This document shows, piece by piece, positions 55,476-62,754 of a stretch of 64,000 bases of DNA. Source of the DNA: Prevotellaceae bacterium (GTDB taxonomy: Bacteria; Bacteroidota; Bacteroidia; Bacteroidales; Bacteroidaceae); the NCBI GenBank assembly GCA_028723525.1, contig JAQYET010000033.1:124001-188000 (forward strand). The letters run 5' to 3'. Numbering within the stretch: position 1 is the first letter of the stretch; every line of letters begins with the position of its first letter. The position numbers and the translations under genes are program-made. The notes under the pieces are model-generated. The model had not been told where the DNA came from. It saw only the letters and a list, made by a program, of their open reading frames with translations, and did not search any database.

Positions 55476-55637
55476 ATGAAAAAGTATGTTTGCGACGTAT
55501 GTGGTTATGAGTATGACCCTGAAGTGGGTGATCCTGAGAACGGAATAAAGCCCGGAACAGCATTTGAAGACCTGCCTTCTGATTGGCTTTGCCCACTTTG
55601 CGGCGTTGGTAAGGAAGACTTTTCTGAAGTAGAATAA
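55476..55637 (+). CDS. Rubredoxin
   Basis: The 53-residue protein has the rubredoxin pattern: [38 protein letters not shown]. The four Cys (two CxxC pairs) hold one iron atom. It carries electrons in oxygen or peroxide defence in anaerobes. It stands alone with its own promoter and a terminator. Confidence 0.97.
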   Translation: MKKYVCDVCGYEYDPEVGDPENGIKPGTAFEDLPSDWLCPLCGVGKEDFSEVE

Positions 55638-55660
55638 TAGTCTTTAAGAACAATTTTTTT

Positions 55661-55711
55661 CCTTCCCTTTGGAAAGACCGGATATAAGTTCTTTCCGAGG
55701 GGAATGTCTTT
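55661..55711 (+). terminator. Terminator of the rubredoxin gene
   Basis: GGAAAGA pairs with TCTTTCC (55690-55696), with outer CCTTCCC and GAGGGGAA pairing in part. TCTTTTT follows. Confidence 0.65.
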
Positions 55712-55721
55712 TTATGCCCAT

Positions 55722-55763
55722 TCTCACCGTTCTTCGCTCATCGTTCAATGTTCATCGCTCAAC
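55722..55763 (+). repeat. Heptamer repeat tract next to element copy D
   Basis: TCTCACC, GTTCTTC, GCTCATC, GTTCAAT, GTTCATC, GCTCAAC: six units exactly 7 bases apart, 45 bases before the 88-base element. Confidence 0.8.
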
Positions 55764-55807
55764 ATTACACCCCTAATTGCAGTCTGTTTTGATATATAAT
55801 GCAAAGT

Positions 55808-55895
55808 AAATTCGCCGAAATTGCGAAGCAAAATCGGCGAATTTACTTACCAAAATCGGCGAAATTGCAGAACAAAATCGCCGATTTTATGTTAT
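55808..55895. repeat. 88-base four-unit palindromic element, copy D (reversed)
   Basis: Units start at 55808, 55830, 55852 and 55874, with core polarity -, +, +, -. This is the exact reverse of copies A-C, so it is the same element in the other orientation. Confidence 0.9.
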
Positions 55896-56018
55896 TAAAA
55901 ATATGCTTACCGCAGGTGATAGATAGTCAATGAGAAAGCACTTTGCGGCTTATTGGGTTGAGTTGACAGCGGTTGCCATTGATATGATATATAGAAACAG
56001 GTCGCTCGTGCAGCCCGG

Positions 56019-56147
56019 TCACAGCGACTCATCTTCCGGTCGCTCTATCTGTCTCTTTGCTTTTGGCAGACATTTTTTCTTCCGTTGCCATTCCGCTTTC
56101 CGCTTTTCGTATTCCTGCTGCCGATATTCAAGGAAGTTGTCTGCCAT
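56019..56147 (-). CDS. Small basic protein, 42 residues
   Basis: ATG at 56147 begins 9 bases after the stop of the DUF4270 gene. The product starts MADNFLEYRQQEYEKRKAEW and is one charged helix followed by QRKKKCLPKAKRQIE and RPEDESL. Small proteins with this N-terminal pattern occur widely in Bacteroidetes without known function. The close spacing makes it a likely last gene of the operon. Confidence 0.55.
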   Translation of the reverse strand: MADNFLEYRQQEYEKRKAEWQRKKKCLPKAKRQIERPEDESL

Positions 56148-56156
56148 TGCGTGTGC

Positions 56157-57644
56157 CTATTTGTCAGAGAACTTACTATATACCACGCTGATTTCGATAG
56201 GAGAGTAGGGGTTCGCACTTCCTCCCACAAGTTTGGTACTCGTCAGTCGCATCTCGTTGTCAATGGCTATAATCTGTGCCGGGGTGTAGGTAGTGCCTGC
56301 CGTCATTTTCACGGAAACAGGCACGATAACGACTCTGTTCCAGTTGGGATGGCTCGCCTTCCAGTTGGAATCGCGTTTCTCTCCCTCGGTTTTCATCTTG
56401 TTGATGAATGTGACAAGCGACGAAATGTTGCTGAAGACATAAGTGTTGTTGTATGAACTCTCTGTTTTGCTCGTCTGCGATTTGGCGTCGGACAGGAATG
56501 TTCTCTTGTTGTCGTTCAGTTTGTTTTTCTCAAAGAAACTGTAAAGGCTGTCTTTCTGTATGAGCAGCAGTCTTGTGGCATTTACGAGCGAATGTTTCTC
56601 GCCAACGTCGGTATTGATTTTCCTAAGTATAATCTTTGCAGTGTTGAGCGTATCTCTTTCGTGCCCTTTCGCTATCTCCTCCACGGGCAGTGTCAACTCG
56701 GTGAATATCCCTGCCGGTGTTCTCAGGTAGGTGCACGAGTTGTCTTCGGCGAGGATTTTGATTGAATTTCTGTCGTTGCTGATAACGGTTTTCTGTATTA
56801 CCTCTTCCGTTCCGGAGAACGATGCTGTGGCAACCACCTCTTTGTCGCCTTTCTTCACTTTGTAGAAAACGTTGAGTTGCGACAGGTAGATGTTAGCCAT
56901 AGAGCCGATACCATTGTCTATTTTGAAATAAAATCCGGGACAAACCTCGTGTATGAAGTTGTAGGAGTTCTTGAAATATGAAGGATTTTCCTTATATTTC
57001 TGCATTATATAAGTGCCGTAGTTCTTATACTTCTTGCCGTTTTTGTCGGTGTATTCCTTGTTCAGAGGAATTGAGATGTGTGGCACATAAGAACTCGAAT
57101 GTCTCATTTCGGCATTGTCTTTCATGTTTGCCAAAGTGTAAGTCTTGCTCACCTTGAAACCGTTGGCGTCAATGTAGCCGTTATCCATCGGGTCGTAGTT
57201 GGAATAATACACCGAGCCTTCTTCCATAGGTCGGCTCATTTCGTATGCCGTCATTTTCATAACGGCAAGCGAGTCGCCGTAGAAGTCGTTGTAATAGAGG
57301 CGCAGTTCACAGGAGTCGGCATAGATGCCGTTGCCGTCTTTCGTCGCGATCTCATCGTCGGCAGGGAATTTGTAGTTCTCCAGAATATGGAATTGAGCCA
57401 TGAAATTTCCTGTTATCGTTGCCCCCGTTTCCGGGTCTTTTATGCGCCCGAGATAACCGTTGCTACTTCTCGCCAGCACAGAGTCGGCAACTATTGAGCG
57501 CGACGAGACGATGAACGTGTCTGTCATTATCTTCAGATGGTCATTCGAATCGGTGAGTGATGCGCCGATGTTTTCTGTGGTTTCGTCGCAAGAGACTATT
57601 GCAAAGGCACATAATGCCAATGTATATATGAATTTGTTTCTCAT
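56157..57644 (-). CDS. DUF4270 family lipoprotein
   Basis: The 495-residue protein has a lipobox (MRNKFIYTLALCAFAIVSC, Cys about residue 19) and then the DUF4270 pattern: ENIGASLTDSNDHLKIMTDTF, DSVLARSSNGYLGRIKDPETG, FKVSKTYTLANMKDN and the MTAGTTYTPAQIIAIDNEMR end. The family is limited to Bacteroidetes and its function is unknown; it probably sits in the outer membrane. The gene is 21 bases downstream of the glycogen synthase-like gene, with which it is often paired. Confidence 0.88.
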   Translation of the reverse strand: MRNKFIYTLALCAFAIVSCDETTENIGASLTDSNDHLKIMTDTFIVSSRSIVADSVLARSSNGYLGRIKDPETGATITGNFMAQFHILENYKFPADDEIATKDGNGIYADSCELRLYYNDFYGDSLAVMKMTAYEMSRPMEEGSVYYSNYDPMDNGYIDANGFKVSKTYTLANMKDNAEMRHSSSYVPHISIPLNKEYTDKNGKKYKNYGTYIMQKYKENPSYFKNSYNFIHEVCPGFYFKIDNGIGSMANIYLSQLNVFYKVKKGDKEVVATASFSGTEEVIQKTVISNDRNSIKILAEDNSCTYLRTPAGIFTELTLPVEEIAKGHERDTLNTAKIILRKINTDVGEKHSLVNATRLLLIQKDSLYSFFEKNKLNDNKRTFLSDAKSQTSKTESSYNNTYVFSNISSLVTFINKMKTEGEKRDSNWKASHPNWNRVVIVPVSVKMTAGTTYTPAQIIAIDNEMRLTSTKLVGGSANPYSPIEISVVYSKFSDK

Positions 57645-57665
57645 TGAATGTTTTCTTAATGATGT

Positions 57666-58478
57666 TTATTCGTTACCGTAAACAATATCGTAGAAATTAC
57701 TGTAATCATCTCCATTGGCATCCGCATTGAAAGACATCAGGGGAAGGTTGCTTTCCGATGCGTATTTCAGAAGTTCGGTATTGACCTCTTTGCCGGCAGT
57801 TATTATTCCGTCGCTGTAGTCGATGGCGAGTTTCCCGAGTTCCATGAAGTCGAACTTTTCGTTGTATTTTTCGAGTGTTTCAGAGGTTACATCCCTGTAT
57901 TCCACGCACTTTTTGAAGTTTTTGCCGAGGTCGCTGCGCAGTTCTTTGCTGAACAATGATGTCACCACTTTGGTGTTTGTAAACGAGGGCTCGTCGTGAT
58001 ATGCCGTCTTGATGTAAAGTGGTATTACGCTGCTCATCCAGCCCTGACAGTGTATTATATCCGGTGCCCACCTCAGTTTCTTCACCGTCTCAAGCACTCC
58101 GCGGGCGAAGAAAATGGCACGCTCGCCGTTGTCGGCATACTCATTGCCGTTCTCGTCAACCTCCATTTGGCGTTTGTTGAAATAGTCGTCGTTATCAATG
58201 AAATAGACTTGTATCCGGGTCTGTGGTATCGATGCCACCTTGATGATGAGCGGATGGTCTGTCTCGTCTATTATAAGCATCATTCTCGACAGGCGTATAA
58301 CCTCGTGCAACTGACCTCTGCGCTCGTTAATCGTTCCCCATTTCGGCATGAAAGTCCTTATCTCATAGCCCTTTTCCTGCACTGCTTGCGGAACATTCTT
58401 TCCAAGCAATGAAAGTTCGCTTTCGGGTACATAGGGAGTTATCTCCTGATTTATGAATAATACCTTTTTTGCTTTCAT
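57666..58478 (-). CDS. Glycogen/starch synthase homologue, N-terminal domain only
   Basis: The 270-residue protein (start MKAKKVLFINQEITPYVPES at 58478) matches the N-terminal half of GT5 glycogen synthases: VPQAVQEKGYEIRTFMPKWG, YFIDNDDYFNKR, GERAIFFARGVLETVKKLRW, PDIIHCQGWMSSVIPLYIK and LAIDYSDGIITAGKEV. The C-terminal sugar-nucleotide binding domain, normally another 200 residues, is missing, so glucan elongation is unlikely without a partner. The shortened form is seen in Bacteroidetes next to panC. The upstream ATG at 58517 overlaps the promoter and is excluded. Confidence 0.88.
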   Translation of the reverse strand: MKAKKVLFINQEITPYVPESELSLLGKNVPQAVQEKGYEIRTFMPKWGTINERRGQLHEVIRLSRMMLIIDETDHPLIIKVASIPQTRIQVYFIDNDDYFNKRQMEVDENGNEYADNGERAIFFARGVLETVKKLRWAPDIIHCQGWMSSVIPLYIKTAYHDEPSFTNTKVVTSLFSKELRSDLGKNFKKCVEYRDVTSETLEKYNEKFDFMELGKLAIDYSDGIITAGKEVNTELLKYASESNLPLMSFNADANGDDYSNFYDIVYGNE

Positions 58479-58506
58479 CTGATATTCATTTTCTGTAAAA
58501 TATATG

Positions 58507-58514
58507 CAAAGGTA
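58507..58514 (-). promoter_or_regulatory. -7 box of the glycogen synthase-like and DUF4270 genes
   Basis: The minus strand reads TACCTTTG. Transcription would start near 58500, after the ATG at 58517 but before 58478. Confidence 0.65.
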
Positions 58515-58655
58515 CAAAATATAATCTTATTTCTTATATCTTTTTGTTTAATTTAGTCAAATGCGGTGGAATATTGGCAAATTTTAAAAGTAATCTTTGC
58601 ATAATTCATAAAAAAGTAGTTACTTTGCAGCCGCTTTTAAGTACTAATTGTTTAG

Positions 58656-59513
58656 ATGAAAGTATTTCAGAAAATTGTTGAACTTCAGAACGAATTGTTC
58701 GAAGTTCGCAAAGAGGGCAAGGTCATCGGACTTGTTCCCACAATGGGGGCGTTGCACGAAGGGCATGCCTCGCTCGTTGAACGCAGTGTTAAGGATAACG
58801 ATGTCACGGTTGTAAGCATTTTCGTAAACCCCACCCAGTTTAACGATAAGAATGATTTGAACACATATCCGCGTACGATAGAAGCCGACTGTAACATTCT
58901 TGAACGTGTCGGGGCAGACTACGTATTTGCTCCGACTGTGGAGGAAATCTATCCCGAACCGGACAACCGGCACTTTGAATATCCGCCGATTTCCACCGTG
59001 ATGGAGGGTGCTCACCGTCCGGGACATTTCAATGGGGTGTGCCAAGTGGTGAGCAGGCTTTTCTATATTGTCCGCCCGAACAACGCATATTTCGGGGAGA
59101 AAGACTGGCAGCAGATAGCGGTGATTAAGGCAATGGTGAGAGTTTTGGGTATCGGTGTGAACATTGTGGAATGTCCTATCGTGCGAGATAGCGACGGGTT
59201 GGCAAAGAGTTCGCGTAACACTCTGCTCGCTCCGGAAGAGCGTGCGATTGCTCCTAAGATTTACGAGGCATTGAAGTCGAGCGTGGAATATGCCAAGACA
59301 CATACCTTAAAGGAAACTCAAGACAAGGTGATTGCCGACATCAATTCTAACGAAGGGTTGAGAGTGGAGTATTTTTCCATTGTTGACGGAGATACTTTGC
59401 AGGATGTCGCAGCATGGGAAGACAGTAGGTATATCGTGGGTTGCATCACCGTGTATTGCGGTAAGACACCTATACGCTTGATTGACCATATTAAATATAA
59501 GGATAATTTTTAA
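58656..59513 (+). CDS. panC: Pantothenate synthetase
   Basis: The 285-residue ligase joins pantoate and beta-alanine. Motifs are [19 protein letters not shown] (residues about 25-43), the [10 protein letters not shown] strand, [31 protein letters not shown] and [12 protein letters not shown] with the ATP-binding loop. It is the first gene of panC-panD; a promoter-like TTACTTTG lies about 35 bases upstream. Confidence 0.97.
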   Translation: MKVFQKIVELQNELFEVRKEGKVIGLVPTMGALHEGHASLVERSVKDNDVTVVSIFVNPTQFNDKNDLNTYPRTIEADCNILERVGADYVFAPTVEEIYPEPDNRHFEYPPISTVMEGAHRPGHFNGVCQVVSRLFYIVRPNNAYFGEKDWQQIAVIKAMVRVLGIGVNIVECPIVRDSDGLAKSSRNTLLAPEERAIAPKIYEALKSSVEYAKTHTLKETQDKVIADINSNEGLRVEYFSIVDGDTLQDVAAWEDSRYIVGCITVYCGKTPIRLIDHIKYKDNF

Positions 59514-59527
59514 TCAATAGAAACACA

Positions 59528-59872
59528 ATGTTGATAGAAGTTTTAAAGAGTAAGTTGCATTGCGTCACGATTACGGAGGCAAATCTTAACTACATGGGCA
59601 GCATTACTATTGATGAAGACCTGATGGATGCCGCAGGGTTGATTGCCGGTGAGAAAGTGCAGATTGTTAACAACAACAACGGTGAGCGTCTGGAGACCTA
59701 CATCATCAAGGGAGAGCGTGGCTCGGGCAGTGTCTGTCTTAATGGTGCTGCGGCGCGTAAATGTGTTGTGGGCGACACCGTTATCATCATCGCATACTGC
59801 CTGATGGACTTTGAAGAGGCAAAAACGTATAAGCCGATGGTGGTTTTCCCAAAGGAGGGGAACAAACTTTAG
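59528..59872 (+). CDS. panD: Aspartate 1-decarboxylase
   Basis: The 114-residue proenzyme makes beta-alanine for pantothenate. The self-cleavage site Gly24-Ser25 lies in [20 protein letters not shown], and the active-site Arg/Tyr segment is in [19 protein letters not shown], followed by [13 protein letters not shown]. It follows panC by 14 bases. A strong terminator follows. Confidence 0.97.
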   Translation: MLIEVLKSKLHCVTITEANLNYMGSITIDEDLMDAAGLIAGEKVQIVNNNNGERLETYIIKGERGSGSVCLNGAAARKCVVGDTVIIIAYCLMDFEEAKTYKPMVVFPKEGNKL

Positions 59873-59900
59873 GGAGGTATCAATAATACAAATAAAAATA

Positions 59901-59937
59901 AAAAGACACGGACTCAAATCCGTGTCTTTTTATTTTT
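59901..59937. terminator. Bidirectional terminator between panD and the biotin carrier gene
   Basis: AAAAGACACGGA (59901-59912) pairs perfectly with TCCGTGTCTTTT (59919-59930) and is flanked by A and T runs. Confidence 0.93.
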
Positions 59938-59952
59938 GTGTTCAGAGAGTGA

Positions 59953-60384
59953 TTATTCAATAACCACGAGCGGTGTATCTTCCATCACGCTGTCGCCCAC
60001 TTTCACGAGAATTGCAGTAACCTTTCCGCTCTTTTCAGAGTCGAGGTTGTTTGCCATTTTCATCGCTTCGAGAACCACGAGCGTGTCTCCCTCGTTAACA
60101 TTGTCGCCTACTGCGACCTTAATGTCTGTCACTACACCCGGCAGCGGAGCTTTGAGGGCATTTGCCGTGTTGACATTTCCCGTTGCAGGGGCACCTTCTG
60201 TTGAGTCGGTTTGCTTGGCAGCCGCCGGATTAACGACAACCTTTTTCTTCTCAGGTTCTGCCTCTTTCTCCATCTCAACTTTATATTCTTCTCCATTAAC
60301 GGTTACGGTGGCAATATTCTCTTCTACTTCACCGATTTGCACTTCATAGTCAGTGCCGTTGATTTTATACTTGTATTCTTTCAT
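59953..60384 (-). CDS. Biotin carboxyl carrier protein of acyl-CoA carboxylase/decarboxylase
   Basis: The 143-residue protein has an Ala/Pro/Lys-rich linker (residues about 35-70) and a biotinyl domain with the biotin-accepting Lys in VVLEAMKMANNLDSEKSG (about residue 108). It starts MKEYKYKINGTDYEVQ. It belongs with the carboxyltransferase gene upstream, in an enzyme that interconverts methylmalonyl- and propionyl-CoA. It is last in the operon; no membrane beta subunit of a sodium pump decarboxylase follows. Confidence 0.93.
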   Translation of the reverse strand: MKEYKYKINGTDYEVQIGEVEENIATVTVNGEEYKVEMEKEAEPEKKKVVVNPAAAKQTDSTEGAPATGNVNTANALKAPLPGVVTDIKVAVGDNVNEGDTLVVLEAMKMANNLDSEKSGKVTAILVKVGDSVMEDTPLVVIE

Positions 60385-60405
60385 ACTTTGTTAGACGTTT
60401 TAATG

Positions 60406-60558
60406 TTAAGGATGGGCTGTCATGGTGAATATTCTTGAAGACCAGTCGGAGCGATGCCCCTTAATGGTTATGATGTCAGCCTCCTTATCGTGCACATTAT
60501 TGCCCTGAAACTCATGCATGGCAAGAGCAATGGCTGCAAATACTTCGTTTTTTTTCAT
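60406..60558 (-). CDS. 50-residue conserved small protein in the carboxylase operon
   Basis: ATG at 60558 begins 24 bases after the carboxyltransferase stop. The product starts MKKNEVFAAIALAMHEFQG and ends SRIFTMTAHP, with NNVHDKEADIITIKGHRSDW between. Small proteins with this layout sit at the same place in other Bacteroidetes; they may be a decarboxylase subunit or an assembly factor. The N-terminal AAIALAMHE is amphipathic, not a membrane span. Coding sense is supported by spacing and by the lack of another gene in this 200-base interval. Confidence 0.72.
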   Translation of the reverse strand: MKKNEVFAAIALAMHEFQGNNVHDKEADIITIKGHRSDWSSRIFTMTAHP

Positions 60559-60582
60559 TTATTATAGTATTAAATGGTTTCC

Positions 60583-62136
60583 TTACATCGGGATATTGCC
60601 ATGCTTCTTTGCCGGCAAAGCTTCGCGTTTTGTTGCAAGTTGTGCCAATGCGCGACAAATGCGGAAACGAGTGTTGCGTGGCTCTATGACATCGTCGATA
60701 TAGCCATATTTCGCAGCCTGATATGGATTTGCGAAGAGGTCGCTGTATTCCTGCTCCTTCTCTGCGAGATATTCTGCCGGGTTCTCTGCCTCTTTCGCTC
60801 CCTTTGCATAAAGAACGGCAACGGCACCCGATGCTCCCATAACGGCAATCTCTGCGTTAGGCCATGCGTAGTTGATGTCTGTGCGGAGCTGCTTGCAGCC
60901 CATAACGATGTGCGAACCACCGTAACTCTTGCGCAGTGTAATCGTAACCTTTGGCACTGTGGCCTCACCGTAAGCGTAGAGGAGTTGTGCTCCGTGGAGG
61001 ATAACGGCGTTGTACTCCTGACCTGTGCCCGGAAGGAAGCCCGGAACGTCAACTAATGATACGATAGGAATGTTGAATGCGTCGCAGAAGCGAACAAAGC
61101 GCGCTCCTTTTCGGCTCGCATTAACGTCGAGTACGCCTGCATATGCAGAAGGTTGGTTGGCAACGATGCCGACACTCTGACCGTTGAAGCGTGCGAAACC
61201 TACGATAATGTTCTTTGCAAACTTAGGTTGTACTTCAAAGAACTCACCATTGTCGGTCACAGCGGTAATCACTTTATACATGTCATACGCCTTATTCGGG
61301 TCGTCGGGCAGTATTTCGTTAAGTATATCAGCCTTGCGGTCGATTGGGTCGGTGCACTCCTTGCGCGGCGCTTCCTCCATATTGTTCTGCGGAATGTAAC
61401 TTATGAGAGTCTTAATCATCTCGATTGCCTCTTCCTCTGTCTTAGCAGTGAAGTGCGTTACACCGCTCTTCGAAGCGTGAACTGATGCTCCTCCGAGACC
61501 TTCTTGGTCAATATCCTCGCCTGTCACGGTCTTTACAACTTTCGGACCAGTAAGGAACATGTATGAAGTATTTTCCATCATGAGGGTGAAGTCGGTAAGT
61601 GCGGGAGAGTAAACTGCACCGCCGGCACACGGACCGAATATTCCCGAAATCTGCGGGATGACACCACTTGCAAGAATATTGCGTTCGAAAATCTCTGCAT
61701 ATCCTCCGAGGGCATTGATACCTTCTTGAATACGTGCACCGCCGGAGTCGTTAATTCCGATTACGGGGGCACCCATCTTCATACCCAAATCCATTACCTT
61801 GCAAATCTTCTCTGCCATTGTTTCTGACAGAGAACCGCCATTAACGGTGAAGTCTTGAGCGAAAACGTAAACGAGTCGTCCGTCGATTGTTCCGGAGCCG
61901 GCAACAACACCGTCGCCGAGATATTGCTTCTTTTCCATGCCGAAGTTCGTGCAACGGTGGAGTTTGAACATATCCACTTCTTCGAAACTGCCTTCATCAA
62001 GAAGCATATCCACACGCTCGCGTGCAGTATATTTACCACGTGCATGCTGTTTTTCGATGGCTTTCTCACCACCTCCAAGACGAGCCTGCTCGCGCTTGGC
62101 GATAAGCTCTTTGATTTTTTCTAATTGTTTGCTCAT
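60583..62136 (-). CDS. mmdA: Acyl-CoA carboxylase / methylmalonyl-CoA decarboxylase carboxyltransferase subunit
   Basis: The 517-residue protein is the biotin-dependent carboxyltransferase: RLGGGEKAIEKQHARGKYTARERVD, NFGMEKKQYLGDGVVAGSG, YVFAQDFTVNGGSLSE, INDSGGARIQEGINALGG, the second crotonase-like half with FLPGTGQEYNAVILHGAQLL, RKSYGGSHIVMGCKQL, and the C-terminal IEPRNTRFRICRAL. With the biotin carrier it moves carboxyl groups between methylmalonyl-CoA and biotin in the propionate pathway. Whether it works as propionyl-CoA carboxylase or sodium-pumping decarboxylase depends on subunits not in this window. Confidence 0.95.
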   Translation of the reverse strand: MSKQLEKIKELIAKREQARLGGGEKAIEKQHARGKYTARERVDMLLDEGSFEEVDMFKLHRCTNFGMEKKQYLGDGVVAGSGTIDGRLVYVFAQDFTVNGGSLSETMAEKICKVMDLGMKMGAPVIGINDSGGARIQEGINALGGYAEIFERNILASGVIPQISGIFGPCAGGAVYSPALTDFTLMMENTSYMFLTGPKVVKTVTGEDIDQEGLGGASVHASKSGVTHFTAKTEEEAIEMIKTLISYIPQNNMEEAPRKECTDPIDRKADILNEILPDDPNKAYDMYKVITAVTDNGEFFEVQPKFAKNIIVGFARFNGQSVGIVANQPSAYAGVLDVNASRKGARFVRFCDAFNIPIVSLVDVPGFLPGTGQEYNAVILHGAQLLYAYGEATVPKVTITLRKSYGGSHIVMGCKQLRTDINYAWPNAEIAVMGASGAVAVLYAKGAKEAENPAEYLAEKEQEYSDLFANPYQAAKYGYIDDVIEPRNTRFRICRALAQLATKREALPAKKHGNIPM

Positions 62137-62223
62137 CTCTTATTCAATAATAAATTTATGTTCGTTTAGTTGTCGGGGCAAAAGGTCGTTGTAAATGTAT
62201 TATGCTTTTTGCCTTATGACTTT

Positions 62224-62628
62224 TTAGTGTTCGCAAAGTTCGGTCAGGATACCGCATGTTGACTTCGGGTGAAGGAATGCGATATTGAGGTTCTCTGCAC
62301 CTTTACGTGGGGCATTGTCTATCAGGCGTATGCCTTTCTCGTCACACTCTGCAAGTGCTTTTGCCACTCCGTCCTCGATGCAGAAAGCAACGTGGTGAAC
62401 GCCCTTGTTGCCTTTGTCGAGCCACTTCTGTATTGTGCTTTCCGGCGATGTGGGTTCCAGAAGTTCGATTTTGGTTTCGCCGCACTTCAAGAATGCGGTC
62501 TTCACCTTTTGGTCTTCAACCACTTCTACTGCGTAACACTTCAATCCAAGCACTTGTTCAAAATAAGGCAAAGCCTCTTCGATGCTCTGAACGGCGATGC
62601 CTAAATGCTCAATGTGAGATATTTTCAT
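62224..62628 (-). CDS. mce: Methylmalonyl-CoA epimerase
   Basis: The 134-residue vicinal-oxygen-chelate enzyme converts (R)- to (S)-methylmalonyl-CoA. It begins MKISHIEHLGIAVQSIEEAL with the first metal His, and has KIELLEPTSPES, the second His in KGVHHVAFCIED and the C-terminal LHPKSTCGILTELCEH with the last metal Glu. It is first in the operon with mmdA and the biotin carrier. A -7 box lies at 62665-62672. Confidence 0.96.
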   Translation of the reverse strand: MKISHIEHLGIAVQSIEEALPYFEQVLGLKCYAVEVVEDQKVKTAFLKCGETKIELLEPTSPESTIQKWLDKGNKGVHHVAFCIEDGVAKALAECDEKGIRLIDNAPRKGAENLNIAFLHPKSTCGILTELCEH

Positions 62629-62664
62629 AATATTTTTTTATATAAATGATTAGTATGATGTCTG

Positions 62665-62672
62665 CAAAGGTA
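62665..62672 (-). promoter_or_regulatory. -7 box of the mce-mmdA operon
   Basis: The minus strand reads TACCTTTG, about 37 bases before the mce ATG. Confidence 0.6.
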
Positions 62673-62754
62673 CGAATTTTATTTTAAACGAACCAACTTT
62701 ATTGCTGAAATAATCATAAATGTTTAGCACCGGTGGATTTTATTGAACAGGAAT

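Larger units (their letters stand above)
55638..56018. other. Convergent intergenic region after rubredoxin
   Basis: The 381 bases contain a terminator (55661-55711), a heptamer tract (55722-55763) and copy D of the 88-base element (55808-55895). Open frames on the plus strand here show no coding character. Confidence 0.7.

Noticed and set aside
55930..56208. Protein gene on the plus strand
   Set aside because: It opposes the DUF4270 gene's end and the small minus-strand gene and has no ribosome site or recognisable pattern.
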